Shown: piece after piece, positions 8,496-17,685 of the stretch
Layout of the letters: each line of letters starts with the position of its first letter
How positions within the stretch are numbered: the stretch's first letter is position 1
Assembly (NCBI GenBank): GCA_031362725.1
Contig: JANLTC010000233.1
Coordinates: forward strand, 1 to 64,000
Direction of reading: 5' to 3'
From: PR03 sp031362725
GTDB lineage: Bacteria; Myxococcota_A; UBA9160; PR03
DNA length: 64,000 nucleotides
The notes under the pieces: generated by a model
What the model was told of the DNA's origin: nothing
What the model saw: the letters and a program-made list of their open reading frames with translations, nothing else
Databases searched by the model: none
Translations under genes and position numbers: made by a program

Positions 8496-10277
8496 CTAGT
8501 TCGGAAAGACGCGTACGAAGAACAGCGTCGCACCCTGCGCGATCGCGATCTCGCGGCCGCGCGGGTCGAAGTCGAGGACCGGCTTCGGCGGGTCGTTGGT
8601 GTCGAGTTCGACTTCGCCGCGGCCCGTCGCATCGACGACGATCGTTGCGTGAACGCTGCCGTCGACGAGAACGGAGTAGCTACCCGCCGCGACGTCTTCG
8701 ATTTCGACCGTGAAGGTCTTGCGGCAATCGTCTCGGGTACGCAGTCGTGCTTCGGCGTGCGCACTGGCATCGACGCCCTGATTGAGCAGCGCGGTCACCG
8801 TGCGATCGTCGACGCAGGTCGGAGCGTCGCCGCCCGGTGTGAGGTCGAAGCTACCGGTGAGAACGGTGACGCCCAGTTGCTCGATCGCGACGCTCTGCCC
8901 GTGCGGATCGAAGTCGAGCGGCGGCGAGCCGGGGTCGTCATCGCCGAACTCGACTTCAGCGCGCACCTGATCCTTCACCGCGTCGAACGCGGCGACCAGC
9001 GTGGCGCGGAGAACGCCACCGATGACGACGTCGTAGCTTCCGGCAACGACGTCCTCGATCTCGACGTTGAAGCGCGTGCGACAGTCGTCGCGCACGCGCA
9101 GCCGTGCGCGGCCTGACGCGGAGGGCTGGAGCGCGTTCGCGACGAGCAGTCGCGAGTCGTCTTCCTGCGTGCAGCTGTCTGGAGTGCCGGCGCCCGGAGT
9201 CAGCGCGTCGATCGAGAACGCGAGGTTTGCGCCCGCGAAGATCTCGATCGACTCGCCGAGCGGGTCGAAGCCGAGCGGCAGCTCCGTCGCTTCATCGGCG
9301 TCGGTGTCGAACTCGATCTCGCCGCGCACGCGGCCACGCGCCGGGTCGAAGGCCGCAACGAGGGTGCCGCGCAGAACGCCGCCGACACGGAGTTCGTACG
9401 AGCCCGCCACCACGTCTTCGATCTCGACTTCGAAATCTCGATCGCAGTCCGCGCGGGTTCGCATCCGCGCGCTCGCCTCGCCGCCCTGTTCCGGTGTCAG
9501 CCGGCGTCGCAGTTCAGAGGGTTCGCAGACGTTCACGTCGGGCACGCTTGCCAGCAGCACGCCGCTGAACACGATCGCGTCGTCGAGAACGAGGTCGATC
9601 TGCGCGCCCTCCGAGTCGAAGTCGAGCGGCGGCGAACCCGCATCGTCATCGCCGAACTCGAGTTCTCCGATGCCGGCGGGCGCCGCAAGCGATCCGCGCT
9701 CGATGCCCGCGACGAACACCCCGTAGGTTCCGGCCGGCGCATGTTCGACTCGGATCTGGAGGCGCTGTCGGCCATCCGCGGTGGAACGGAACACGGCCTT
9801 CGCCTTGCCGCCCGCTGCGAGCGCGGTCGGCAGCAGCACGACCGACTCGACGCGCTTCATCCCGGGCGAAGCGCTCGCGCCCGCGGCGATTGCGAGGCGC
9901 AGCACGTCGTCCGCACCGTGTCGCACCTCGAGTTCGCGAACGCGCGGATCGAAGTCGAGAGGCGCCGCGTCGTCGCCGGCCCGCAGCAGCACGCGCGCGC
10001 CGCCCTTGTCGTCGGTGACGAAGCTCGCTTCGGGTATGTCGTCGGCGGCGAGTTGGTACGCGGTGTTCGGCGCGAGGCCGGACGCGTCGATCTGGAGTTG
10101 GGCGACGATCCCGGACAGCGAGCTGCGCGCCGTGCCGCTGGCGTCTGCATCGAGACCCGTCCGCGCGAACGCGGCAAGAATGTCCGAGTACCCGTCAGAA
10201 GGTCGGCACTTCGCGCCGACGCTTCCGGTCGCGCACAGCAGCCCAAGAATCATCGCGAGAGCGTTGTTTCGTCGCAT
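8496..10277 (-). CDS. Exported protein built from five LDFDPRG-type repeats
   Basis: 593 residues with a signal peptide (about residues 1-22). The mature part has five diverged repeats. A typical unit reads VEIEDV-AGSY, then VGGVLRGTL, then a short acidic strand and LDFDPHG or a close variant; the later copies are separated by Cys- and Arg-rich linkers. The predicted fold is all-beta, like a string of small beta sandwiches. I know of no assigned function for such repeats. The ATG at 10277 follows GAGGGAAGAG; an upstream in-frame start at 10334 would precede the signal peptide. It is divergent from the response-regulator operon. Confidence 0.8.
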   Translation of the reverse strand: MRRNNALAMILGLLCATGSVGAKCRPSDGYSDILAAFARTGLDADASGTARSSLSGIVAQLQIDASGLAPNTAYQLAADDIPEASFVTDDKGGARVLLRAGDDAAPLDFDPRVRELEVRHGADDVLRLAIAAGASASPGMKRVESVVLLPTALAAGGKAKAVFRSTADGRQRLQIRVEHAPAGTYGVFVAGIERGSLAAPAGIGELEFGDDDAGSPPLDFDSEGAQIDLVLDDAIVFSGVLLASVPDVNVCEPSELRRRLTPEQGGEASARMRTRADCDRDFEVEIEDVVAGSYELRVGGVLRGTLVAAFDPARGRVRGEIEFDTDADEATELPLGFDPLGESIEIFAGANLAFSIDALTPGAGTPDSCTQEDDSRLLVANALQPSASGRARLRVRDDCRTRFNVEIEDVVAGSYDVVIGGVLRATLVAAFDAVKDQVRAEVEFGDDDPGSPPLDFDPHGQSVAIEQLGVTVLTGSFDLTPGGDAPTCVDDRTVTALLNQGVDASAHAEARLRTRDDCRKTFTVEIEDVAAGSYSVLVDGSVHATIVVDATGRGEVELDTNDPPKPVLDFDPRGREIAIAQGATLFFVRVFPN

Positions 10278-10625
10278 CGGTCTCTTCCCTCGTTGTCTGC
10301 GATCGCGAGATCGCGGTTGTCGTCGCAGCGACACCGGAACGTCGGTCGCGCGCTTGGGAGATCGTCATCGCAGGGGCGATGCCAAGCTCGCGATCGCGCT
10401 GCGCGCTCCGCATCGCCACACACCAAGTGGGATCACGCGGCACCGGGGCATCCGGCGCTTCGTTGCGCGGAACCCGCGCGTTGGCGCGACCTGTGCACCG
10501 CCGCCGGGTGCGACGACGCCGAGAGGAGTGAAGCGATGGAATCCGCGATCGAGTGGGGCAGTTCGCGCGGAGAGCTGGGGCAAATGCCCCGAGACTGCGG
10601 CAGCCGGCTGCTAGCTTCCCCGATC
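10278..10625. other. Divergent intergenic region with no gene
   Basis: It separates the repeat-protein gene from the response-regulator gene and should hold both promoters. An in-frame ATG at 10536 would extend the regulator by 30 residues, but these do not resemble a receiver domain. I could not identify a convincing promoter or operator. Confidence 0.5.
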
Positions 10626-12023
10626 GTGGCCTCCATCCTGATCATCGAAGACGAGATCTTGCTCGGCCGGCAGCTAGCGCGATCGCTTGCCGCGGGCGGC
10701 CATGAGGTGCGCAACGCATCGAATGGCGCCGCGGGGCTCGATGCGCTGCGCGCCGATCCGCCGGATCTCGTGCTGCTCGACCTGCGCCTGCCGGACCGCT
10801 CGGGCCTCGATGTGCTCACCGACATCCAGGCGGAGTCGCCCGGGTTGCCGGTCGTGCTGATGACGGCCTACGGCTCGGTGCGCGACGCGGTCGACGCGAT
10901 GCGCCGCGGCGCCGCGGACTATCTGCAGAAGCCGCTCGACCTCGACGAACTGGCAATGCTGGTCGATCGCGTGTTGTCGCGGCAACGCGAGCAGCGCGAA
11001 CTCTCCTACCTGAGAGGCCGCGAGCGCGGCGTGCCCGAAGGCGTACTCGGACGCGATCCGCGCATGCTCGCGCTGTTCTCGCAGATCGATCGGCTGCACG
11101 AGGCCGGGCTGCCGCCGGGCAAGCGACCCGCGATCCTGCTCACCGGCGAGACGGGTACGGGCAAGGGCCTCGTCGCGCGCGCGATCCACGCGCGGCTCGG
11201 CGACGGCCCTTTCATCGAAGTGAACTGCACCGCAATGCCCGCGTCGCTGGTCGAAGCGGAACTCTTCGGCCACGAGCGCGGCACCTTCACCGACGCGAAG
11301 GCCTCGCGCACGGGCCTCTTCGAAGCGGCCAACGGCGGCACACTCTTTCTCGACGAGATCGGCGAACTCGAAGGCGGCCTGCAGGCGAAGTTCCTGAAGG
11401 CGATCGAAGAAAAGCGCATCCGCCGGCTCGGCTCGACCCGCGATCGCGCCGTCGACGTGCAGATGATCGCGGCGACCAACCGTGATCTCGATGCGGCCGT
11501 CGAGTCGGGCGCGTTCCGCGCGGATCTGCTGCACCGCTTGCGCGTGCTCTCGTTCGAGATCCCGCCGCTGCGCGAGCGCGGCGACGATCTGCTGCTGCTC
11601 GCGCGTCACTTCGCCGCGGAGCTGGGGCAGACGTACGGCGGCGTCCCGCGCACCTTCACGCCCGAAGCCGCCGGCGTGCTGCAACGTTATCCGTGGCCGG
11701 GCAACGTGCGTGAATTGCGCAATCTCCTGGAGCGAACGGTGCTGCTGCACCGCGAGACCGAGATCGGCGCGGAGGCGATCGAGGAGATGATCGGCCCGGC
11801 GCGGCCGATACGCAGCATCGCGTCGCAACCCGCCGCGATGCCCGCGCCCCCGGCCGCCGAGTTTGCGCTGCCGGACAGCGGCGTCGATCTCCAGGACCTC
11901 GAGCGCGCATTGATCGAACAGGCGCTGACCCGCACCGGCGGCAACCGGACCCGCGCCGCCGCGCTGCTCGGCCTCACGCGTGATACCTTGCGCTACCGAC
12001 TCGAAAAACACGGGATCGCCTAG
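10626..12023 (+). CDS. NtrC-type response regulator with variant GAFTGA loop
   Basis: 465 residues in the order receiver, AAA+ domain, Fis-type HTH. Receiver: acidic pair E8/D9, phospho-acceptor D52, T80 and K102. AAA+: Walker A GETGTGKG at 174-181, Walker B around LFLDEIGEL, and the LLHRLRV and PWPGNVREL segments of sigma-54 activators. The sigma-54 contact loop is GTFTDA where the canonical form is GAFTGA. The C-terminus, with GGNRTRAAALLGLTRDTLRY, is the DNA-binding helix-turn-helix. The GTG at 10626 puts the receiver right at the N-terminus. No kinase gene is adjacent; the nearest is at 31597-33894. Two exported-protein genes follow without a gap. Confidence 0.9.
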   Translation: MASILIIEDEILLGRQLARSLAAGGHEVRNASNGAAGLDALRADPPDLVLLDLRLPDRSGLDVLTDIQAESPGLPVVLMTAYGSVRDAVDAMRRGAADYLQKPLDLDELAMLVDRVLSRQREQRELSYLRGRERGVPEGVLGRDPRMLALFSQIDRLHEAGLPPGKRPAILLTGETGTGKGLVARAIHARLGDGPFIEVNCTAMPASLVEAELFGHERGTFTDAKASRTGLFEAANGGTLFLDEIGELEGGLQAKFLKAIEEKRIRRLGSTRDRAVDVQMIAATNRDLDAAVESGAFRADLLHRLRVLSFEIPPLRERGDDLLLLARHFAAELGQTYGGVPRTFTPEAAGVLQRYPWPGNVRELRNLLERTVLLHRETEIGAEAIEEMIGPARPIRSIASQPAAMPAPPAAEFALPDSGVDLQDLERALIEQALTRTGGNRTRAAALLGLTRDTLRYRLEKHGIA

Positions 12024-12035
12024 ATGGAGACAAGA

Positions 12036-12548
12036 ATGCAGCGAAGTCCGCGTCTCGCGATCGCGATCCTTGCGGCGCTCGCCGTGTGCGTGCCGAATCC
12101 TCGCGCGTGGGCCACCCAAACCGATCCGGTGCTCGAGATCACAAGCGCGCGCGGCATCGCGACCAGCAGCGGAACGCTGGTGCAGCTCGACGCGACCTTC
12201 CCGGCCGACGACATGCTCCAGCAGTTCGTACCGGTGCAGGTTCTCATCCGCGACCTCGCGAGCGGCGGGTCGCACTATGTACGCATCGCGCTCGGCGACG
12301 CGGCGGTTTCGGGCGTGGATCCCGCGCTCGCCGACGGCCTCGATCCGGGAGACGTTGCGGCGCTGCTCGCGAGCGGCACGCCACTCGCCGGCGCGCGCCT
12401 TCTGTTCGTCGCTCCCGGCCGCGTCGAGTTCGTGTTGCCCTCCGATTTTCCGATCGCAGCCGCCGAAGTGCAGATCTTCCTGGTGTACCAGGGCGATCCG
12501 CTGCTCTCGAATCCGGCGCCGCTCGTGGTGGAAGGAGCGACGCCGTGA
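12036..12548 (+). CDS. Exported protein of unknown function
   Basis: 170 residues with a signal peptide ending near residue 27. The mature part is rich in beta-type hydrophobic alternation, with repeated Asp-Pro and Asp-Gly turns. No family recognised. I chose the ATG at 12036 because GGAGA precedes it; an ATG at 12024 directly follows the regulator's stop but lacks a site. It overlaps the dockerin-like gene by 4 nt (GTGA), so these two, and probably the regulator, are one operon. Confidence 0.7.
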   Translation: MQRSPRLAIAILAALAVCVPNPRAWATQTDPVLEITSARGIATSSGTLVQLDATFPADDMLQQFVPVQVLIRDLASGGSHYVRIALGDAAVSGVDPALADGLDPGDVAALLASGTPLAGARLLFVAPGRVEFVLPSDFPIAAAEVQIFLVYQGDPLLSNPAPLVVEGATP

Positions 12549-14110
12549 GCTCCGCACCGCACCGACATCGGCTTCGCGTCGCCGTGCTCGCGATCGCGCT
12601 GCTCGCGCTGCCCGCATCGACATGCCGGATCGTGAAGGACGACGATCCGCTGCTGAACCTCGATGCGGTCGACGCACTCACCTGGAACGCCGCCGAGATC
12701 GTGCCCAACGCACCGTGGATCCGTCCGGGGCCCGATCGCCGCTTCGGCACCGCCGACGACGTGATCGATTCGAGGCTACGCGGCGACGTCGATCTGGTGC
12801 TGCGCAGCGGCGGGGCGGCGATCGGCGCGACGATTCCGGCGCCGACCGCGAGCGTCGCACCAGGCCTCTGGCCGCTCGGTGTCGCAGAGCCGTTCGCCGA
12901 GGGCACGCCGATCGACTTCGTCGTGGTCCCCGTCGATGGGCACACCAGCGCGCCGTACGGAACGCCCGGCGCACCGCCGTACTGGAACGGCATGCCGGTG
13001 CTGGTGCTGGCCTTCGCCGACCTCGATGGCGACGGCGTGATCGGTGTGACGAACCTCGACGGCAACTCGCTCGACCACGCGCTCGAGGAAGCGGAATGGT
13101 TGCCGGTCGGCCGGCGCTTCAGCTTCGGCGCGAACGGCCAGGCGACCGGTTCGCTCCAGATCGGTGTCGGTGGGCCGTCCGCTGCACCCGCCCGCGTCGT
13201 GCTCGGCGCCGCCGCGTGGGCCGGCGCGCTCGACCCGGCCTTTCTTGGTGGCAACGTCCCGCACGGTCCTGCCGTGATGACACGACTGCCGTTCTTGCCG
13301 GTCCTCGATCCTCGGAAGGTTCTCGAAGGCGGGCCGAATGGTCCGCCGGCGCCCACGCCGACCTCGCTGGTCGGCGTCGAGATCCGCGTCGCGCACGCGC
13401 CCGACCCCAATGATCCGCGCGTGGGCGAGTCCTTCACGCTGCGACTCGACGGCAGCGACCCGACGATCGACGCCGCGCGCGTGCTGTCGGGCGCTGCGAG
13501 TCGCTTCGGTGTCGTGCAGCAGCCGGACCCCGCGACGTACCTGAACCTGCCCGCGCGGCCGCTGCGGCCCGGCCTCGCACCGAACGGAGCGCGCGTCGCG
13601 GTCGAAGTTCTGACGCGTGTGCGCGTCGCGGACGACGGAGCCACATCGCGCACCGCGCTGCGCGTCGTTCCGCTCGATCGGCTCGGCAACGTCACCGATC
13701 CGGTCGCGGCGACGCCGGTCACGCTGCGCACCAGTGGGCCCGTGCGCATCGTCTCTCCCGACACGGACGGCGATCCGCATCTCGAGATCGTCTCGGTCGT
13801 CGACGCGATCGGCCCCGCGATCGAGCTCGACGATTCGGGCGGCGCCCTCGACGATGTCGACACGAGCGAGCTGCGGATCGAGGCGGGCGATGCACTCGCG
13901 CGCGTCCTGCTGCTGCTCCCCGATCCCGATGTGGATGATTCGGGCATCGTCACGACGGCCGACATCGACGCGATCGATGCGCACCGGGGCGACCGTCTCG
14001 GCGATGCTGGCTTCGATCCGCGCTTCGACCTCGACACCAGCGGGCGCATCGACGCGGGCGATACCGGGATCGCCGCGGCGCAACTCGGCGCGCTGGTGGC
14101 GATTCCGTAA
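12545..14110 (+). CDS. Large exported protein with a dockerin-like C-terminus
   Basis: 521 residues. Residues 1-26 form a signal sequence with a Cys just after it, not a clean lipobox. Residues ~30-440 are beta-rich and contain calcium-type loops such as DLDGDGVIG. The C-terminal ~55 residues hold two 12-residue loops, DVDDSGIVTTAD and DLDTSGRIDAGD, separated by a helix, which is the layout of a type I dockerin. Dockerins bind cohesin modules; no cohesin is visible here. The GTG start at 12545 overlaps the upstream stop. Function unknown. Confidence 0.78.
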   Translation: MSSAPHRHRLRVAVLAIALLALPASTCRIVKDDDPLLNLDAVDALTWNAAEIVPNAPWIRPGPDRRFGTADDVIDSRLRGDVDLVLRSGGAAIGATIPAPTASVAPGLWPLGVAEPFAEGTPIDFVVVPVDGHTSAPYGTPGAPPYWNGMPVLVLAFADLDGDGVIGVTNLDGNSLDHALEEAEWLPVGRRFSFGANGQATGSLQIGVGGPSAAPARVVLGAAAWAGALDPAFLGGNVPHGPAVMTRLPFLPVLDPRKVLEGGPNGPPAPTPTSLVGVEIRVAHAPDPNDPRVGESFTLRLDGSDPTIDAARVLSGAASRFGVVQQPDPATYLNLPARPLRPGLAPNGARVAVEVLTRVRVADDGATSRTALRVVPLDRLGNVTDPVAATPVTLRTSGPVRIVSPDTDGDPHLEIVSVVDAIGPAIELDDSGGALDDVDTSELRIEAGDALARVLLLLPDPDVDDSGIVTTADIDAIDAHRGDRLGDAGFDPRFDLDTSGRIDAGDTGIAAAQLGALVAIP

Positions 14111-14137
14111 CAGCGGCGCTCACCCGGGAACGAGAAA

Positions 14138-15346
14138 CTAGATCCCGATCAGCGGCGCGAGCAGCATCTTGGCGATCTCCTTCAGCGGGATCTGCATCGC
14201 GAAGACGGGAATCAGCGGAAGCGCCGACGCCAGCAACACCGGCACGAGACTCTGTCGCCCGACCGGTACCGTCCGCATCTTCGCGATCACTTCGTAGAGC
14301 GCGATGGTGTCGGCCACCGGCCCGATCTCGGGCGCCGAGAGCAGGCCCTGATCGTCTACGGACTCGTGACGGATCCAGCGGCGCTCGACGAGGCGCCCGT
14401 GTTCGGCGAGCAGCGCCCCGTACGCCGCGAGGCTCGCCCGCCGCGCGGCGCGGAGCCGCGGTGCGAACGCCAGCAGCGGCAAGAGCCCGATCGCGGCGAG
14501 CACCAACACGAGCGCTGCGGCGGGCACCTTCAGCGTCTGGACGTCGAGGCCGTGATACATCGCATCGTGTCCCCAGCGGCCCGCAACGGGAACGGCGATC
14601 GCGAAGAAGAGCGGCGCCAGTCCAACCGTCAGCTGCTCGAGAAACCCGAGCCCCGCGGTGCGGTCGGGATGCGTCGGCGCGAGCCGCAGTTCGAGCGCTG
14701 CGATGCGCGAGAACATCCACGCGAGCAATGCCAGCCGCCAGAGCCACGCGACGAGCATCAGCAAGAACAGCGGCCGCGACACGAACGAGAACCAGAGCAC
14801 GCCCCAATGGAGGCCGCCCACCGGCTCCACCTCCCAAGCGAGCTCGTGCAGATCGTAGCTACGGGTAAAGCCCGCGATCGTCGCGATCGCGACCAGCGCG
14901 ACCATGACCAGCAGCGCCGTTCGCGAAGCGCGCAGCGCGCGCGCCCGCTCGAGGATGGAACGGAACGCGGGCATCAGTGCTGCGTCGACGAGTCCGCGCG
15001 ACACGAACTGCGGCAGCACCCGACGCAGCGCCGCGTCGGTGCTGCTCTCGGCCACGAGCAGCAGCGGTAGTGCCAGCAGGAAGCGCGCGTGGATCCCGAA
15101 GTGCTGGAGCAGCGGCTCCGGCACCGTGCCCGGCAGCAGCCGCCGCTGCCACAGTGCGTAGAGCATCAGCGGCAGCCAGGTGATCCCGACCGCGATCGCG
15201 ATGCGCCGGCCGAGCCCGAAGCCGCCGCGCCGCGGGATCAGCCCGATCGCCTGTTGTGCGCGAACCAGCGCGTCGTCCGCGAAGAGCGAGTAGCTCTCCG
15301 CTTCGATGCTGGCAGCGCCCGGTCGATCGTGGTTCGCGATGGTCAA
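14138..15346 (-). CDS. Multi-pass inner-membrane protein of unknown function
   Basis: 402 residues with at least six hydrophobic helices, the first around TWLPLMLYALW and the last at the C-terminus. A conserved-looking N-terminal segment ends in LVRAQQAIGLIP, and a soluble loop contains ARFLLALPLLLVAES. I recall similar hypothetical membrane proteins in Proteobacteria but know of no assigned role. The start is probably the TTG at 15346, 6 nt past the stop of the short-chain dehydrogenase gene, so the two are likely co-transcribed. Confidence 0.72.
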   Translation of the reverse strand: MTIANHDRPGAASIEAESYSLFADDALVRAQQAIGLIPRRGGFGLGRRIAIAVGITWLPLMLYALWQRRLLPGTVPEPLLQHFGIHARFLLALPLLLVAESSTDAALRRVLPQFVSRGLVDAALMPAFRSILERARALRASRTALLVMVALVAIATIAGFTRSYDLHELAWEVEPVGGLHWGVLWFSFVSRPLFLLMLVAWLWRLALLAWMFSRIAALELRLAPTHPDRTAGLGFLEQLTVGLAPLFFAIAVPVAGRWGHDAMYHGLDVQTLKVPAAALVLVLAAIGLLPLLAFAPRLRAARRASLAAYGALLAEHGRLVERRWIRHESVDDQGLLSAPEIGPVADTIALYEVIAKMRTVPVGRQSLVPVLLASALPLIPVFAMQIPLKEIAKMLLAPLIGI

Positions 15347-15351
15347 GTTCC

Positions 15352-16215
15352 TCAGCTTCCGCGCTTCATCCGCGCGAGTCGGCGCGCCATCGCGCGGTGG
15401 AACGGTTCGTGGCCGTGCGTGAAGACCCATTGCAGCAGACCCGGCGCGACCGCGTGCACGACCTCGAGCAGCGTCGCCCAGCGCGGCGCGACGCGAACCG
15501 CGCGCGTGACGACGGCCCACCCGATGCGCCGCGCGGCCTGCTCGGCACCGAGCGCGGGGAATGCGTCGTAGATGCGTGTCGGCGCGAGCATCGCGGTGCG
15601 AACCAGCGGAACCTGGATCGTCGTGACGGCGATTCCGCGCCCGCCGAGTTCGAGTCGCAGCGTGCGCGCGAAGTGATCGGACGCCGCCTTGGCTGCCACG
15701 TAGGCCGCGAAGTTCGGCGCGCCCGTCTGCACGCCGATCGTCGAGATCTGCACGATGTGGCCGGCGCCGCGATCGAGCATCGACGGCAGCAGCCCGAGCG
15801 TCAGCGTCATCGGGCCGATGTAGTTGACCGCGACGAGGCGCGCGAGGTCTTCGGCCTTGTAATCGACGACGGCGCGCCGGATCGAATGCCCCGCGTTGTT
15901 CACCAGGATGTCCACGGGGCCGTCGTCGCGCAGTACGCTCTCGGCGAGCGCCCGACACGACTCGACACTCGACAGATCGGCCGTGCGCACCTGCGCCCGC
16001 CCGCCGAGCCGTTCGCAGTCCTCGGCGACCTGCTCCAGCTCCTCGCCGCGGCGCGACACCAACACGAGCGCTGCACCCGCCCGCGCGGCTTGCAGCACGA
16101 ACGCGCGGCCGATGCCGGACGACGCGCCGGTGACCAGCATGCGGCGCGCGCGCAGCGCCACGCCGAGTCGCGCGAGATAGTTCTGCTCCGCTCTCGCCCG
16201 CAAGCGCCCCAGCAC
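15352..16215 (-). CDS. Short-chain dehydrogenase/reductase (classical SDR)
   Basis: 287 residues with a Rossmann fold. The coenzyme motif TGASSGIG is at 29-36, NNAG near 106-109, and the catalytic S158, Y172 and K176 (AYVAAK) are all present. A basic residue follows the first beta strand (VSRR), which suggests NADP(H). The ~25 residues before the first strand (LGRLRARAEQNYLARLG) occur in SDRs that act on lipids or at membranes. I chose the GTG at 16215, 7 nt after GAGGGAG; another GTG lies at 16221. The substrate is unknown. Confidence 0.85.
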   Translation of the reverse strand: MLGRLRARAEQNYLARLGVALRARRMLVTGASSGIGRAFVLQAARAGAALVLVSRRGEELEQVAEDCERLGGRAQVRTADLSSVESCRALAESVLRDDGPVDILVNNAGHSIRRAVVDYKAEDLARLVAVNYIGPMTLTLGLLPSMLDRGAGHIVQISTIGVQTGAPNFAAYVAAKAASDHFARTLRLELGGRGIAVTTIQVPLVRTAMLAPTRIYDAFPALGAEQAARRIGWAVVTRAVRVAPRWATLLEVVHAVAPGLLQWVFTHGHEPFHRAMARRLARMKRGS

Positions 16216-16467
16216 CGTCACGCTCCCTCTCGAGATTCCGCCCAGCGCCACACTAGAGGGCTTGGCGACGCGCCGCCGCTGACGCGCTCGCCCATCCACG
16301 GTGCGTGAGATCCCCCGGCCCAGCGGGCGAACTCCCCCAGCCCGCCCTCTCTTCGCCCGCGGCGCGCCACCAGCGCGTCGCTCGCGGGTCGATCCGATGG
16401 CACGCGCGTTGCTCATGCAAGTACCGACCGGGGGAAGGCTCCCGCGCGAAACGGCAGGGACGAGGCG

Positions 16468-17685
16468 ATGCGCAACGGTGGAGAAGCTGAGGTCCGGGTC
16501 GCGCTCTACTCGCACGACGCGATGGGGCTCGGCCATCTGCGGCGCAACATCGCGATCGCGCGCGCGCTGGTCGAGTCGCCGCTGCACCCCTCGGTGCTGA
16601 TCCTATCCGGTGTCCGCGAGGCCGCCTCTGTCCGTCTGCCCGAACGCACCGACTGCCTCACGCTGCCCTCGCTCCACAAGCAGGACGACGGCAGCTACCG
16701 CTCCCGCTCGCTCGCGCTCGGCGTGCCGGAGCTGATCCACATGCGCTCGCTCGCGATCCGCGGCGCGCTCGAGTCGTTTGCGCCGCACGCGTTCGTGGTG
16801 GACAAGAACCCGCTCGGCGTGTTCGGCGAACTCGAGCCCGCCCTCGGCCATCTCGCCGCCATGGGCCAGACGCGCTGCGTGCTCGGATTGCGCGACGTGC
16901 TCGACGAGCCCGCGGTCGTCGAGCGCGAGTGGGGCCAGACGCGCGGCACCGTCAGCGTGCGACGTTTCTACGACGCTGTGTGGGTCTACGGCGATCCCGC
17001 CGTCTATGACCCGTTCCTCGATGTCCCGGGCGCCGCGTCGGTGTCGTCGCAGTTGTCGTTCACCGGCTACCTCGGACCGCGCCCGCACGCGCTCGATCCG
17101 GCCTGCGAAGCCGTGCTGCGCGCGCGCCTCGAGATTCCGACGGGCCGCATCTTTCTCTGCCTGCTCGGCGGCGGGCAGGACGGCTGGGACCTGGCGGCGC
17201 GCTTCGCGAACACCGCGCTGCCCGAGGATGCCGTCGGCGTGATCGTGACGGGGCCGTTCATGCCATCCGCCGCTCGCCGCAGGCTCGCCACCGCCGCGAC
17301 TCTCAACCCGCGGCTGCGCGTGCTCGAGTTCGTCCACGAGATCGAGAAACTGGTGGCCGCATCCGACCGCATCGTCGCGATGGGGGGGTACAACACGGTG
17401 TGTGAGGTGCTGGCGGCGCGCAAGCCGCTGCTGCTCGTGCCGCGCGTTGCACCGCGGCGGGAGCAGGCGATTCGCGCCGAGCGTCTCGAGGCGCTCGGGC
17501 TCGCGAGCGTGCTGCTGCCGGGCGAACTCGCCACCGACAAGCTCGATCGCTGGCTCGTCGCCTCGCATCCCGAGCCCGATCCGAGCGGCATCGATCTCGG
17601 CGGGCTCCTGCGCATTCCGGCGCTGCTTGCCGCGCTGCTCGCCGAAAGCTCCGAGGGCGGCAGGGTCAGCGCGGTTTCCGCATGA
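16468..17685 (+). CDS. MurG-like glycosyltransferase, first gene of a glycan operon
   Basis: 405 residues with a GT-B, MurG-like layout. The N-terminal domain opens YSHDAMGLGHLRRNIAIARA, the Gly-rich loop typical of this group. The C-terminal domain has LCLLGGGQDGW, VIVTGPF and VAMGGYNTVCEVLA, the nucleotide-sugar site. It probably acts at the cytoplasmic face of the membrane, transferring a sugar from a nucleotide donor. The ATG at 16468 follows GACGAGG. It overlaps the next gene by 4 nt (ATGA), opening a chain of eight overlapping or abutting genes to 27297. Confidence 0.83.
   Translation: MRNGGEAEVRVALYSHDAMGLGHLRRNIAIARALVESPLHPSVLILSGVREAASVRLPERTDCLTLPSLHKQDDGSYRSRSLALGVPELIHMRSLAIRGALESFAPHAFVVDKNPLGVFGELEPALGHLAAMGQTRCVLGLRDVLDEPAVVEREWGQTRGTVSVRRFYDAVWVYGDPAVYDPFLDVPGAASVSSQLSFTGYLGPRPHALDPACEAVLRARLEIPTGRIFLCLLGGGQDGWDLAARFANTALPEDAVGVIVTGPFMPSAARRRLATAATLNPRLRVLEFVHEIEKLVAASDRIVAMGGYNTVCEVLAARKPLLLVPRVAPRREQAIRAERLEALGLASVLLPGELATDKLDRWLVASHPEPDPSGIDLGGLLRIPALLAALLAESSEGGRVSAVSA

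Noticed and set aside
10536..10625. Earlier ATG for the response regulator
   Set aside because: The added residues do not belong to a receiver domain, and the GTG at 10626 starts exactly where receivers begin.
10674..12677. A 667-residue minus-strand open frame
   Set aside because: Fully antisense to the response regulator, whose motifs are unambiguous.
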